A stretch of 64,000 bases of DNA from Cladobotryum mycophilum (taxonomy: Eukaryota; Ascomycota; Sordariomycetes; Hypocreales; Hypocreaceae), in contig JAVFKD010000016.1 in the NCBI GenBank assembly GCA_036429605.1, positions 4,030,001 to 4,094,000 of the forward strand, given 5' to 3'. The notes beneath the pieces were generated by a model that saw nothing but the letters and a program-made list of their open reading frames with translations, did not search any database and was not told the DNA's origin. Position numbers and translations under genes: made by a program. Shown here in pieces: positions 21,904 through 33,459 of the stretch (positions are counted from its first letter, which is position 1; each line of letters opens with the position of its first letter).

Positions 21904-24234
21904 TCACGGGCAATAGGTAACACTGCATCCATCACTTCTCCTAACAGGCCATTCCCCCTCCTCGGTGATTTTACCCCTCCTCCAGTTGGGCGTCATTGAT
22001 GCCTTACGATTGTGCAGCACGGGTGAGGGAGGGATGAAATATGCCTTGCCATCAGGCTCAAGTAATATTTGTTCCACCTTTCGGCTACTTACCACTTCGA
22101 ACAAGGCGCACTTCGAACATGCTCGTTGCCCAAAGTGGAGCACTCTTGCCCCCCGGACCAGGCTCTCCAACTCATTCGTTCCTCTGGAAATGGACCCCAT
22201 CTCATCATCGTACCAGTCCAAATCGTCCATAATATCGTCCTGCTGCATGAAGTCGTAATCAATAGACTCGGTGGAAAGAAGACACCGAAATCTGTCAATT
22301 ACAGGCTCTTCCGCATCCGCAACATCATTCATGGTTATGAGAGAGAAGGGAGGGTTAGGCTGCTGGCTGCTTTGCCCAATCGCTCCGCAGAATGCACCGG
22401 GTGCTGGATATAAACGTTCGATCCCGTACAATGGTTGGAGATTAATGACAACTAAGCGCAACGGCTTTTCCGTCTTGTTCTTGATATGAAGAGCAAATTC
22501 TTCCCCGTGGCTCATGGTAACTGAACGAGCTGCAATATCTGATATCACGTCAATTTAGCAACAGTCTCTAATGCTTGCATGATATGGGTGTCCAAGTTGG
22601 TGTTAATCTCTTGACATACCTTTGCCTTTAATACCGAATGAGTAACTAAGCGACGATTCGGTATTCTCTAGATGCATGATCTTATAATATCTCTCTAGCT
22701 TCTTAATTGCCAAGAAGAGAGATTTTGGTGTCGAGAAAGTCGGGATGTTGGGGATCCGCATGTCATTCCCGTCATTGAGAAGATACTTGTCCTTGCCGTG
22801 GACTTCCTTGACGTGTATCCAATAGCGAGGGGAAGCGTGGTCAACAAAAACACAATTCATCTCCTCGGCCACCTCCAATAACTCAGTGGTTTGGGGAGTG
22901 GTCGCGCTCCACTTCAACTGCACAAGATTATTCTTAGCTAGTCGGTACTCGACAGCAAGATATCCTACACCAGGCGTCGTCAATAGATCTTTCAAGCCAA
23001 CATCATGTCCAGGGCACAACTCAACAAGTGATCTGGTAGGCTTGGCTTTGCTTACCACCACCGTCGCAATGGAGTTGGTGTGGTTGAAGTCAGTCGTTGA
23101 CCACTCATACACACGATAGGTGCTTCCATCCTCCACACCATGCATAGTTCCAGCCTCTATGTACAGATAAGGCTTGCGACCAATGGTTTCTGTTGTTATT
23201 TGGATGGAGCTCACATGCTCAGCCACGTGGTTGCTCAGGAAGCAGCGTCTCGTGTCCCCAGCAAAGCCTGGGTTTTGATCAACCTTGTGACTCCGCTTCC
23301 ACGCCAGTATGGAGCCTCTTAGCCGTTGGTATAACATGCCATGCGTGGGCAAATTAGTCCCTGCGCTTTTGAGGACCTCCAATAGATGGTAAGAGAGAAC
23401 TCCATGGCCATCTGTTTCGGCCGCTTTCTCGTGGGCCTCGCAAGCAGTTATCAGCTCATACTTGGCGGGCTCATTCAGCCAATTCGTCGATATCGCTAGA
23501 CTAGATATGCCGTCCTCCATTTCCAGTTCAGAAAGAGCTTTTTTTGCAATAGCCTCGTATTCGGCAAATTGGGGAGGCAGATGGCGATGCATCCAATTCT
23601 GATCTAGACCACGGGATTTGATATCTTCTTGGTCATCATCACGAGTCGCACCGCCAGAATGGCAGCAATCAAGGACGACCGTGACTCGAAGACCCTTTTT
23701 GGACATGAGATATAATGTAACGCCGAGCTCCAAGTCAGTTATTGCGCTACCCCCGCATAGAACGTCACAGGGGACGAGGCATTCGTCCCACTCTCCTTCG
23801 CCTTTGATACTAGGGCAAGCAGTCGGTGCCCTGGTCCCGTGCCCAGAATAATGGATATAAACAGGGGTTTCCGGTTCTGAGCACTCTAATATATCTTTAA
23901 GTGCTCTACGAATATTATCAGATGTGGCCCTTTTGTCTTTCGCCTCCGCCGGCTCAGTTGATCCGGACGTAGCTGAGCCATCTGGCCAACATGAAGGTAA
24001 GGTGGATGTGAGTTTGACGATGGATGAAGGATCAACACCATACACGTCCCGAAAATGTGTTTCAATCGCTGTAACATCTGCGACACTGCCTCTGAGGTTC
24101 GGTATCTCAGCGGGACGACCTTGTAAGTCAATGATGAAGCTGTCGGATGCGGGCTGGTAGTAGTTGATGCCGATGAGAAGGACCCGTGGCGCAATGAGAG
24201 CAGTGGAATTGCTTGAATCGGTCACCCTTGGCAT
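21904..24234 (-). CDS. Caspase-like (peptidase C14) protein with long C-terminal extension
   Basis: Two exons, 24234-22620 and 22538-21904, joined across an 81-nt intron (GTATGT...ATATCAG). The product is about 749 aa. The N-terminal p20-like domain has VLLIGINYY, the catalytic His in HYSGHGTR (His132) and the catalytic Cys in DCCHSGG (Cys191), so the dyad is intact. Unlike yeast-type metacaspases there is no Pro/Gln-rich prodomain. After about residue 330 there is a beta-rich extension of over 400 aa ending in a basic/aromatic tail (MTPNWRRGKITEEGEWPVRR). The extension is of unknown function and may sense or bind a partner. It lies directly beside the TPR-CHAT gene in the same direction, so two clan-CD proteases are adjacent. 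Confidence 0.88.
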
Positions 24235-25003
24235 TTCGAACGACGTTTGTTCACTTATCCTCCGAGGACATATGTGATTTGAAGAGATAATACACTAGCG
24301 AAACAGACTGTGTCTTGATAGAGAATGGGTACGATGGCTCAACGTCATTATGTGTTGGATTGGAAGAACATCATCCGATTTTTATAAAAATCTTAGATCA
24401 TTGGTAGCCACCCTGATAACATCATTTAGTCCGGACGTAGATCCTGGCAGTAGTCCAAGTTGAAGATGATATTCATGAACCGTCTAGCTCCATACCGATC
24501 AGACGCAGGCCACGACAAATTGATTGAGACTGAGGTGCTAGCTAAAACGCCATTTGGTAAGTCGCTTCGTATCCTAGCCTATTAATGCATATATGACTGG
24601 TGGCTAAATTGCAACTCGGTGCATTACCCACACAAACACCATGCTTGGATGAACTGTCCTGCAGTTATGCATGGGATACATCAGAATGAGGCTCAACCTC
24701 ATGCATTAATACCTAATACCCACACACCTTGACATAGTGCCAGCAGAGTATTGTTTCTGTCTATCTTACTCCATTATTGTAAAGTAGAGTGGAGGCATCA
24801 TGTTTTGACTTTATCTGTGCCGGGAATTGAAGTTCGATGCGGCTACGTAAACATCAAGTGTAGTCTGGCGGGGTTCTGCGCAGAGCGCTGATTTGCGCTT
24901 GTTCCATCTGCAGAAATATAACGGTACCATTGCTCGGCACTTGGTCTATGAACGGAGGCCGGCATCTTTAAGTGCATGGGATGAAGAATACTCAACACTC
25001 GTC
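24235..25003. other. Divergent intergenic region
   Basis: About 0.77 kb upstream of both the caspase-like gene (minus) and the 25004 gene (plus). The 24893-25003 stretch is open in the frame of the downstream gene but has no ATG. It could be 5' leader or part of an unseen upstream exon. Confidence 0.4.
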
Positions 25004-25950
25004 ATGGGCCGTAAAGTTCGCATCGTTCACATGCCACTCAAGCCTTTGAGGTGGGCTAATACAAAAACACTTATCCTCTCCCACTGGGCTCTTCTGGTAC
25101 AATATCTCTTTCCTAACCCAACCTCATACTCACCGCGATTGAGGCTAACCAAACGTTGTAAGATTGGAGAAAAGGATCTTCTAGTTGAAATCTTTCCCGC
25201 AGAGCATAAGCGGACTGCGAGGGTCTCAAACCATCTCCATGTCACAAGGTCCCCAGACCTTCAGAGACGAAAGGCAACCTTCAAGTTTGGCATCTTTCGA
25301 CAGGCTGACACTGACACATCAGATGAAGGGATCATCGAGGCAGGTAAGACTTATATCTCCGAACAGGGTCCAGTCCAGATCTAACTGCTCATTGCTACCT
25401 TTACCTAGCCACGGCTATTGTCAGGCGTAATCCCGTTTATTCCCTTGTTGGCTACAACTGCCAAAGCTTTGTAAACGATCTCGCCGAGGCTCTAGCAATC
25501 CCGAACTTCGCAAACGGATTCAAGAAAAGAATCCGGAAATTCGCCTTGGCCAAGGCATTCATATATCGTGGCGACGACAACGCTGCCATCGAAGCCGTCA
25601 ATGTCAACGAGGGGGCTGAGGCTCAGCTCCAGTATTTGATTCAGGAGGGCAGGGATGTTCAGTCTAAAGGAGCTAAACTTGAACAAATTGACCCAAATAC
25701 CCAGCCGGAAGGCCAAGTGTTGGATGAGACGAGCGAGTTCAAGCTACTTTGGCCTACCTCCCAGAGATATCTTCTGATTGACAATGAAGATGATCTTGTC
25801 TTGACTGGGATCGGGCTGGTATATAGCACTACTGACAGCCCAGAGTTTGAGGTGGCTGGTATTCCAGTGCCTGATGATCCAGATGATCTGACGACCGAGG
25901 AAAGTGAATTACTTCAAGTAACTGAGGCGCTTGTTGGAGAGGATGAGTGA
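25004..25950 (+). CDS. Probable papain-like-fold protein (LRAT/NlpC-type HWALLV...NCQSFV)
   Basis: Two exons, 25004-25343 and 25409-25950, with a 65-nt intron (GTAAGA...ACCTAG). The product is 293 aa. The pattern SHWALLV (near residue 29) and, after the intron, GYNCQSFVNDLAEALAI recalls LRAT/NlpC-P60-like fungal proteins, where His and Cys form the active site (HWA... and NCQ.F). This assignment rests on two short motifs and is moderate. The C-terminal third is acidic (DDPDDLTTEESELLQ). The start is the first ATG in frame; a spliced upstream exon is possible. It is divergent from the caspase-like gene. Confidence 0.65.
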
Positions 25951-26177
25951 AGGATTGGGGTCTTGGACGCGCATACATTAACGTCAAGGCACAATTCACC
26001 CCAATTAAGCCGATTGTTCCGTACAATTTATAGAAATAACTAGTTGTATCACTATCTGTGGCCTAATCAGGTCCTATCAATAGTAAACACATAATAAACC
26101 GGTCTGAAACAGTCATAACATCTCCCACCGCTTCCCCCGTTGGCCCAAGGATCAGACAGGCTTATTCGTCTTCCCCA

Positions 26178-26705
26178 TTAGTTGGCTAGCAAGTCTTATT
26201 ATCAGGTGCAACATTTAGAAGGATACAGGTAGAACTTACTGGGCTTATTCTCAATGGTAAAAAGTCTTCCCTTGGTGTTGGAAGCATGGGTACCATAAGA
26301 GCGCTGGAGGTTCATCTGCTCCTCAGTGAGCTCAGTCTCAGAAGCAACATCGCCCTTAAGGGGCCAGTTGGCTTTCCATGGCTGAGCTTTTGGCTTGGTT
26401 TCGACGTCAAAGATACGGCCCTTGGTATTGGAGGCATGAGTTCCATAGGACCGCTGGAGATTCATCTCCTCCTCACTGAGTTCAGTCTCAATGGCTGCGT
26501 CATTCTTGGGGGGCCAGTTTGCCTTCCATGGTTGGGCCTTGGGCTTGTTCTCAATGTCGAAGATGCGGCCCTTTGTGTTAGAAGCGTGAGTGCCGTATGA
26601 GCGTTGGAGGTTCATCTGCTCCTCGGTGAGCTCAGTCTCGACAGCAAGGCCATCCTGAGGAGGCCAGAACTGTTTCCAAGGTTGTGACTTAGTAACTGAA
26701 GCCAT
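26178..26705 (-). CDS. Small protein of three 50-residue tandem repeats
   Basis: Exons 26705-26240 and 26185-26178 with a 54-nt intron (GTAAGT...TTGCTAG) give 157 aa, starting MASVTKSQPW. From residue 8 the whole protein is three 50-aa repeats (8-57, 58-107, 108-157). Each contains QPWK..WP, then TEL(S/T)EE.MNLQRSY, GTHASNTKGR and a KP end. It is hydrophilic and has no Cys, signal peptide or membrane segment. I do not recognise the family; it does not match CON-6 or CON-10 as I know them. The ATG at 26705 was preferred over the more distal in-frame start at 26741 because it directly precedes the repeat array. A TATA-like TATAAA lies near 26796. Confidence 0.7.
26235..26684 (-). repeat. Three tandem 150-bp coding repeats
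   Basis: In-frame 150-bp units encode the three 50-aa repeats of the small protein at 26178-26705. Nucleotide identity between units looks high but below protein identity, with many synonymous differences. That suggests the protein sequence is conserved by selection. The last unit is completed by the short final exon. Confidence 0.75.
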
Positions 26706-27552
26706 GGTAGTATAAATTCTTGCGTATGGGATCTTGTACAATTGTGAGTTTTGAAAGATGCCAGAAACGCCGCGATGGATTAAAAGTCGAGCTTTATACT
26801 ACACTTCAACCTCAGCTCAGTTGTCGGCCTTCAATTCCGATGCATAATATTCTTGACAATTAATTGCTACCACTTACATGATACGCATTGTAGCACATGG
26901 CAGCGAGCAAATTTCGCAATCGTTATCTCACATCTCCAACTCTTAATTGGCTCATGAAGCACTCGCGGCCATCTGTAGGCCAGGTGATCCATCATTTTGA
27001 GCATGTTTTCTGTGTTCGATCTCTTTTTTGATCAAATACTACCGCAAGCGTTAGAAACAGGATCTCATGCATGCACTTGTGCGTCTATTGCGAAACTTGC
27101 TCAAGCAGGGATCTGCCCACTGGTTACACAATCAACACGTCACAAGTTAATGCAATACTTATTCTACGGCATTGTGGCGTATATCTCGCAAACATGCTCA
27201 GTTACATCGCCGGTTCAATACCCCAGATCGATATCAGCCTGTCTATCTAGATTGAGCATGATACTGCGACACAAACCGACACATGGGGAGCCCTGCCAAG
27301 GAAATTGGCGCTTCGCAAACGTACGTGAGTAGAGGTAATCGTCAACTCAATCTTAAAGAGTCTTAGGTGACATTATTGCTTCCATTCAACCAATGACAAT
27401 AAATCTAGAGCCCGACTGCGACGATCCCCAGTCATGATTAAATAAGTCTACCTTAAGCACGTATTCTCATCCCCCATTTTGCACTCTACTCATTGGATCA
27501 ACCCAACACTATAAACTCATCCGCTCATTCAGCACACTACTGATCTTTCGAT
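26706..27552. other. Intergenic region between divergent genes
   Basis: About 0.85 kb between the repeat-protein gene (minus) and the oxygenase-like gene (plus). It is AT-rich and contains the two promoters. No gene was recognised. Confidence 0.4.
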
Positions 27553-28500
27553 ATGGAAGACCCAATTATCGCAACCCTCAGATATGCCCAAGCAGATAAT
27601 GAGGCCCTTATTAACGAAAAAGCCTATATCCTGAACTACCCTACTCCTCCAGAAATCCCCAAGAGCAACTTCAATATTGACTTCTTTCCCGGTATCAAGG
27701 TTCACAATCTCAGAACAGCAAGTCTCAAATGGGATGATAATGGCCTGGCGATAGCCAAGCTCCCAAGCTGCATGTCCAAAGAAGACTTTGATGAGGAGGA
27801 TAAGATTGAGAAGCTCTATCTCCCTGCCGTGCACAGCTGCATTCTTGACACCCTAGGTGCGCAGGAAGTATGCATCTTCGATTACATGATCAGGAAGCGC
27901 GAGCCTGCGTTCCCATACCAAGCTAAAACGAAGGATAGTGCACCCCAACCTGCGCTGTCCGCACACGTCGGTAAGGAATATGCGACCGAGTAATGCCTTT
28001 TCGTACTAACGAGCTATCAAGATTATACCACAGATGAGATCAGGGGCCGTGTGGAGAAGTACTTTAAAGACAAAGCGGAAGAATATGGACAGCGACATTT
28101 CCAGATTGTCAAGTGAGTTCAAATGCCACTATTTTTCTCTCTGAGCAGCTGCTGATGATATTTAAGTGTGTGGAAGCCACTCGTCGGTCCATTGAGAGAC
28201 TACCCAATGGCTTATTGCGACGCAAAGACCATGAATCCACAGACAGATCTCCTCGCTGTGGATGAGGTATTCCCCACGGTCGCGAATGAAGTCTATCAGG
28301 TTCTGTACAACCCAAACCACAAGTGGTACTACATTCCGGATCAACTTGACACAGAGGTTGCCATCTTTGCCGGGTACGACTCCAAGACGGGTCAAAGCCT
28401 TTCGGTACCACATTGTTCGTTCGACTTGGGTGAGAATAGCTCTGGGGGGCCACGGCAGAGCATTGAAGTTAGAGCGTTTGTCTTTTACGGGGACAAGTGA
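27553..28500 (+). CDS. AsaB/CmcJ/NvfI-type hydroxylase/desaturase-like protein
   Basis: Three exons (27553-27970, 28022-28112, 28167-28500) with introns of 51 and 54 nt give 280 aa. Diagnostic segments are NFNIDFFPGIKVHNLR near residue 40, NVWKPLVGPLRDYPMAYCDA, then VLYNPNHKWYYIPDQ, EVAIFAGYDS and PHCSF. These match the fungal family typified by AsaB, NvfI and EfuI (and bacterial CmcJ), implicated as Fe/2-oxoglutarate-type hydroxylases or desaturases in secondary metabolism. The N...HKWYY and PHCSF His residues are the likely metal-site region. The substrate is unknown. There is no core biosynthetic enzyme beside it, so it is probably not in a large cluster here. Confidence 0.85.
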
Positions 28501-29956
28501 CAGTATTGGTGCATTGCGAATTATGGGTATCTTGCTTCCGACTTGTAATTGAACGGATGGTGTTTGTCAGATCTAGGTGGTCATGGGATGTTTAGACAAT
28601 AGATGAGTCTATCAACGTCATAATCAATTTTGCAGGCAAATCCGTCTCACATTTTAGAGCCTGTGACATTCAATACTTGAAAACCCTGGAATGCCATGGA
28701 TATCGTCGCGGGATATCTACACCCCTGATGCTGCTAGAATATCTTCCCCCATATTTGAGCAAGAATCATGCTCTCACCCCCACATAGGCAATTACAGGCG
28801 CAATCCCAAACAGCTCATTAACTCCAGCAGCGTACCCAGCCAATCATCTCGCCTTTGGCTTCTGGACCTCAGATTAATGAATGCAGGTCTAATTATATCC
28901 CCCTTGTACATGGAGCGATAAGAATCCGGGTTATTGATCTTGATTAAATAGGAATGTTCTGGGCCAAAGGTCCCCGCAGGCCCTGACGGCTAAATATTAT
29001 GCATAATAATAACAAGCTGTAGCATCAGGCTCATGTATACTTGCTCAATACTGCTCACTTCGTTATCTTGCATCTTCTCAACACCCATTAGGCCCCCAAA
29101 AGGCTTGCATAAAGGAGGTGAATTCTCAGAATAAATTATATAATTCTCAATTACCACATTAACCCATGATCTACTGGTGTCCCTGTCCGTCGTGCTACAC
29201 TGACACTACGACCGATACTCCCCACGTCATTTTTAATCTCAGATCTTTACTCACTCTGTCATTCTTGGCTTGTCTAGAAGAATTCCAATCTCACTCAATT
29301 AATGGAATGCGCTAGGGGTGCATACCCAGCGGTAGGAAGGATGCTGGATTACCAGTGGACCTCTCTTGCATCCCTTCCATCTCCACGGCACAATTCTGAC
29401 CCAGCACCACATGTTCTTCATTATGAGCATAAGAGAAAGTGATTGTGCGTGAATTACATTTAAATGCGTTTATAGAAATTTCAAGATATAGTCCATTATT
29501 TATGTGTCATAAATGTCAACAGTTGATATCACTCAAATGATATGCCTTTGTATGCAAGCTGCCACAGACCATGAGTCACTTCCTCTCAGATAATGAGTTT
29601 ACAATATTTTACAGATCTATATATATATTCACTCTCCATGATTCTTAAATAACTCTACCTATCCCCTCTTAGTAAACTCTACTGCCGTACAACATTCTGA
29701 CAGGGGCTCGTTTCCCGGCTTCGCATGCATCTTGATCTAATACATGGAGGATAAACTCCCCAAATTGTCATAAGTCAGATAGATGAATAGTAATACAATT
29801 GAGTCTATATAGATATCGGTAGCGGATAAGGGAGTGCAAATGATGAGTAATATGATCTTAACACCCTTGACGAATATAGATCCATACTATACCCTCAACT
29901 TAAATTCAACGTTTCATGTCAATTCCTATTCATCAACTGTGACATACACTTCCACC
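28501..29956. other. AT-rich intergenic region
   Basis: About 1.45 kb between the convergent 3' ends of the oxygenase-like gene and the esterase gene. AT content is high from 28900 on. There are no sustained frames, no recognised element and no tRNA-like fold. Confidence 0.4.
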
Positions 29957-31057
29957 TTATAGTCTATCAATGAATCCCTTGACCGACGACACATACTCTA
30001 GAAATACATCAGGCACATTGTTTCGGAAAACAATCTCTCCCGCATGAATCATGCCAATATTCATCTTTGCAACAGTAGGCACCCCAGCTCTGAGCAGCCT
30101 CCGAGCAAAGGCATTGCCCTCATCTTTTAAAGGGTCCAGCTCACTCGTCGTGATCAGGTGTGGAGGCAGTCCCTTGAGCTCTTCTTCGGTGGCCCAGTAC
30201 GGCCAAGCGAGATGGTTCTTTGCATTTTCGCCCGTGGGATCATATAGTTTGGCGAAGATCCGAAGCGATTTGTTGGCAAGGATGTACCCATCACACTCAA
30301 CAAGACTGGGCAGCTCCTGGAGCATCCACTTGACAGGCTCGTCATATGCACCGCTGATGAAGGGGACGTTGGCGCACACGCCGTCGATGGCCTGAATCCA
30401 ACCCTCCTGCTTCGCCTTGAGCGCAGTGGCGATGACGAGGTTACCACCGCCACTTTCTCCCTGAAGAGCGATCTTGCTAATACCGAGCTTCTCTCTGTGG
30501 GCGTCGACCCAGCGGGTAGCGTCAGCGCAGTCATTGAGGCCTGCTGGGAACGGAACGATGCCGTCCGGGCCGAGAGCATTGCGGTAGTCGACGAGAACTG
30601 CCACCATTCCGCTTCTCGCTAGAGCTTGCGCCCAAGTCGTACAGATGGGAATGTCGGTGTGAAGAATGGCCATGCCGCCGCCGTGAATGTAGAGGATTGC
30701 AGGTAATGGTCCCTCGGCATCAGTCGGGCGATAAAAGGTCAGTTTGATCTGATTGCCGTCTGAGCCTGTAATGACTTCCTCCGACGTGGTGAGCTTCCTG
30801 GAAGCATTTGGGTCGCCCGGTAACGGAACCGAGTAGTCCACGGAACTATAGACTCCCTCAAGGCCTACCTCGACTGCGCGTGCAAATGTCGCGAGGTGTT
30901 CCAAGGGTAAATCAGGCGTGATTTCCGGAGGCACATAAGTCTCTACATCCAACCCAAGCGCCGTCAAAGGTTGCAGAAGATTGACATGAAGACGCGGATC
31001 TGTACCAAGAGTTGTCTCAGGGTTGCCGAGACGGCCGACTTTGGCAGAAGAAGCCAT
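29957..31057 (-). CDS. Alpha/beta-hydrolase fold-3 esterase/lipase (HSL type)
   Basis: A single exon of 366 aa from ATG 31057-31055 (MASSAKVGRLGNPETT). The oxyanion-hole motif HGGGM lies near residue 125, the nucleophile elbow GESGGG near 201-206, the acid in SELDPLKDEG and the catalytic His in MIHAGE. The triad is therefore complete. There is no signal peptide, so the enzyme is intracellular. This is the hormone-sensitive-lipase/arylacetamide-deacetylase-like family that hydrolyses small carboxyl esters or lactones. A run TATATATATA at 31171-31180 is a possible TATA element. Confidence 0.9.
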   Translation of the reverse strand: MASSAKVGRLGNPETTLGTDPRLHVNLLQPLTALGLDVETYVPPEITPDLPLEHLATFARAVEVGLEGVYSSVDYSVPLPGDPNASRKLTTSEEVITGSDGNQIKLTFYRPTDAEGPLPAILYIHGGGMAILHTDIPICTTWAQALARSGMVAVLVDYRNALGPDGIVPFPAGLNDCADATRWVDAHREKLGISKIALQGESGGGNLVIATALKAKQEGWIQAIDGVCANVPFISGAYDEPVKWMLQELPSLVECDGYILANKSLRIFAKLYDPTGENAKNHLAWPYWATEEELKGLPPHLITTSELDPLKDEGNAFARRLLRAGVPTVAKMNIGMIHAGEIVFRNNVPDVFLEYVSSVKGFIDRL

Positions 31058-32517
31058 TGTATGTTGATCGATTTTTAGGAAGAGGTGGATGCAGAAGCTT
31101 GTTCACGGAGGAGAAGGAACCTCAGTGGTTGTTGTAATTTACATATTGTCTGTAGCGACGACACCACCCATATATATATATGCGCGTAACAACGAGGGTT
31201 AGCAATGCCATGCCGACAAGGCGGGATGAATCCTGCCGATGCCGAGGCACTCTGGCTAAGATTTCAAATCCCAAACGCATATATTCGATAGGATTTGGCG
31301 GGAATGGTTGGGCTTGCATTAGTTGTCTCATGTCTAAGCGGCAGACAACCTCTGATCCCGTTCCCCATTGGGAATATGGTCATTCAAGTCAAACGCCCTT
31401 CCACGGACATGAGAAAAATATGCGGTTAATAAAGTCGTTTATGCGTCCCACAAGGAGTAAAGACTGCACAGGTTCCATACAAACTTATGGACCTACCATC
31501 TCATAGCGGGTTCTCTAAGGGTGACTCCTCCCGCCAATCCTCACCAAATTCAATTTATTCCAAGTATATTTGCCATCTTACCTCATCCTGACCCACAGCC
31601 AATCAGATGTATGGATTCTCTGTATTGGTTGTGCGACCTTTGATCCTTCTATGTTGCACTCCGCACCCAACTCCGCGGATCTTACCCACTTCTTACAACC
31701 AGGGTCTTTATCAAGCGTACAACTCCGAGGAGGACCCCGCAGGACTCATGCGACCATCTATGAAACTGTGAGCGGAGAATGCGGGATTCTTCTTCGGTAT
31801 TTATATGTGGGATTTTGTGAGGGGACGGTGAACGTGGCATTCCGAGCCCGCGTTTTTTTTTGTGTGTACGTTTTTTCTTCAGTATCATGGTGATAGTCAT
31901 GGATGCATTCTGTGCCTAGATAATATCCTCCGCGGAGATTTCAAATCGCTGCTCTTGACGAGTCTGCAGCGCAATTGGCTATACAATTTTCACACCTCTC
32001 TTCTTGTTGGAGATGTCGTCAAATTGGTGCTGCGAGCTGAATTCAAGATTATTTGCTTAGATCAGATTACGTTCGGAGTGGTCGGAATTATCCTAGGCAA
32101 TATCTGACCTTGTTATATTTATCAGATCACATCAAAATCTCCATTCTTAAAATGGTTTAAATATGAATCATATCTACTAATGGCATAAGACATTCAATCA
32201 AAGCAGTCTCTTACAAATATGACAGTATTCTGACAATATCTTACTACCATGTGTGTCATCCATTTGATTACCCAGTCTTAGGTAAGTCAAGCGTCTTGCA
32301 GGATTGCGGCCGTTTCGGGTCGCTGGCTTTGTGATCCATTACCAATGGTGACCCCCAATTCTCGTGGTCTTATGAAGACTCCAGGTGATTACTTAAGACC
32401 CAAGACAATCTCACTGGAGCGTTCCAAATTATCCCCACAGCTACACAGATCTCTTAAACCAGCAAACGGGGCATCAACTTTCGTCTTCCTCGAAGAAAAC
32501 TCACTACCATTTTCATT
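31058..32517. other. Intergenic region between divergent genes
   Basis: About 1.46 kb between the esterase (minus) and the 203-aa gene (plus). It contains the promoters of both. A short poly-T tract lies near 31853-31861. Small open frames show no motif and no conserved features. Confidence 0.4.
31171..31180 (-). promoter_or_regulatory. Candidate TATA element of the esterase gene
   Basis: A (TA)5 run about 115 bp upstream of the esterase ATG, at a usual TATA distance for fungi. It could equally be a short microsatellite. Confidence 0.35.
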
Positions 32518-33129
32518 ATGGATCACGAACAAGTTCTAATATCCGCCTTGGAGGACCCCAATAACACCGTAGTCATTCTGCCGCCAGCCAATGTCAATAG
32601 AATCATTCGCACTCACTACAAGGCCGATCCCAATTTCACCTACACAAAGACGCAATTATGGGACATGGAGGTCAACAAAGCTCGCAATCCAGAAAAGTAT
32701 CTGGGAGATCTTGTCCGCCCAGGTAGCCTAGAAGTCCTTGACGTCAAGAAAGGTGGTCGATTCGAAAGCTTTATTCGAGTCACCGACCAAAGAGTCTGGA
32801 AAGACGGTTCAGTTTTTACCAAAGTTATCGAAAAGGTACTCGTTGATAACGAAACACAGCGAGCATTCTTCATTGGTGTGTCCGAGGTCGAGACGTCAGA
32901 TGGTCGGAAGATTATGGCAGGAAGGGAGCAGGCATTGTTCCACGTTGAGCACTCGACTAGTGGAACGGAGAGAGAGCCATTGAACGTGTGGAATATTGTG
33001 CTCCTGGACAAGGACGAAGATGGTACCTTGCGTCAAGCTTTCCAACCATTTCTTAACAGCCCTTATTTGAGGGGATTCAATGAAGTCTACATTCGGGAGG
33101 ATCTTGGTCAAGAGTTAGTTCGTGCTTAA
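32518..33129 (+). CDS. Uncharacterised 203-aa protein
   Basis: A single exon beginning MDHEQVLISALEDPNN, with ATG at 32518. It is a soluble alpha/beta protein with no signal peptide or Cys cluster. The central part (KGGRFESFIRVTDQRVWKDG, then VFTKVIEKVLVD) alternates beta-strand-like residues, as in small ligand-binding folds (SRPBCC or lipocalin type). That is a weak inference. The codon pattern and a clean leader (CAGATCTCTTAAACC...) support a real gene. I do not recognise the family. Confidence 0.65.
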   Translation: MDHEQVLISALEDPNNTVVILPPANVNRIIRTHYKADPNFTYTKTQLWDMEVNKARNPEKYLGDLVRPGSLEVLDVKKGGRFESFIRVTDQRVWKDGSVFTKVIEKVLVDNETQRAFFIGVSEVETSDGRKIMAGREQALFHVEHSTSGTEREPLNVWNIVLLDKDEDGTLRQAFQPFLNSPYLRGFNEVYIREDLGQELVRA

Positions 33130-33459
33130 GCAGCGGGCGTTGGTTCTATGGAAAATAATAATATCTCCTCATAATAAAACTGATTTATTCAACGATGACT
33201 ATTTCAAAGAGCTAACAGAAGTGATATAATATTCATAAATCCAGTGCGGTAGATTGAGATTCAAGGTTGATATCATCTCACGCTAAACTTTGGCCATTAA
33301 CAACCGAGCAATTCGAAAATACAGTCAGTCCAAAGTCTATAATTTATCATATCCAACCTTACAGGAGATGAATGTTTTGAGCTTGGTGAGCAACGAAGAA
33401 TGGTTTGGTTTGGTTTGTGAGATATAGTTAGGCCATTGATATAGCTAATCTACCCAATA

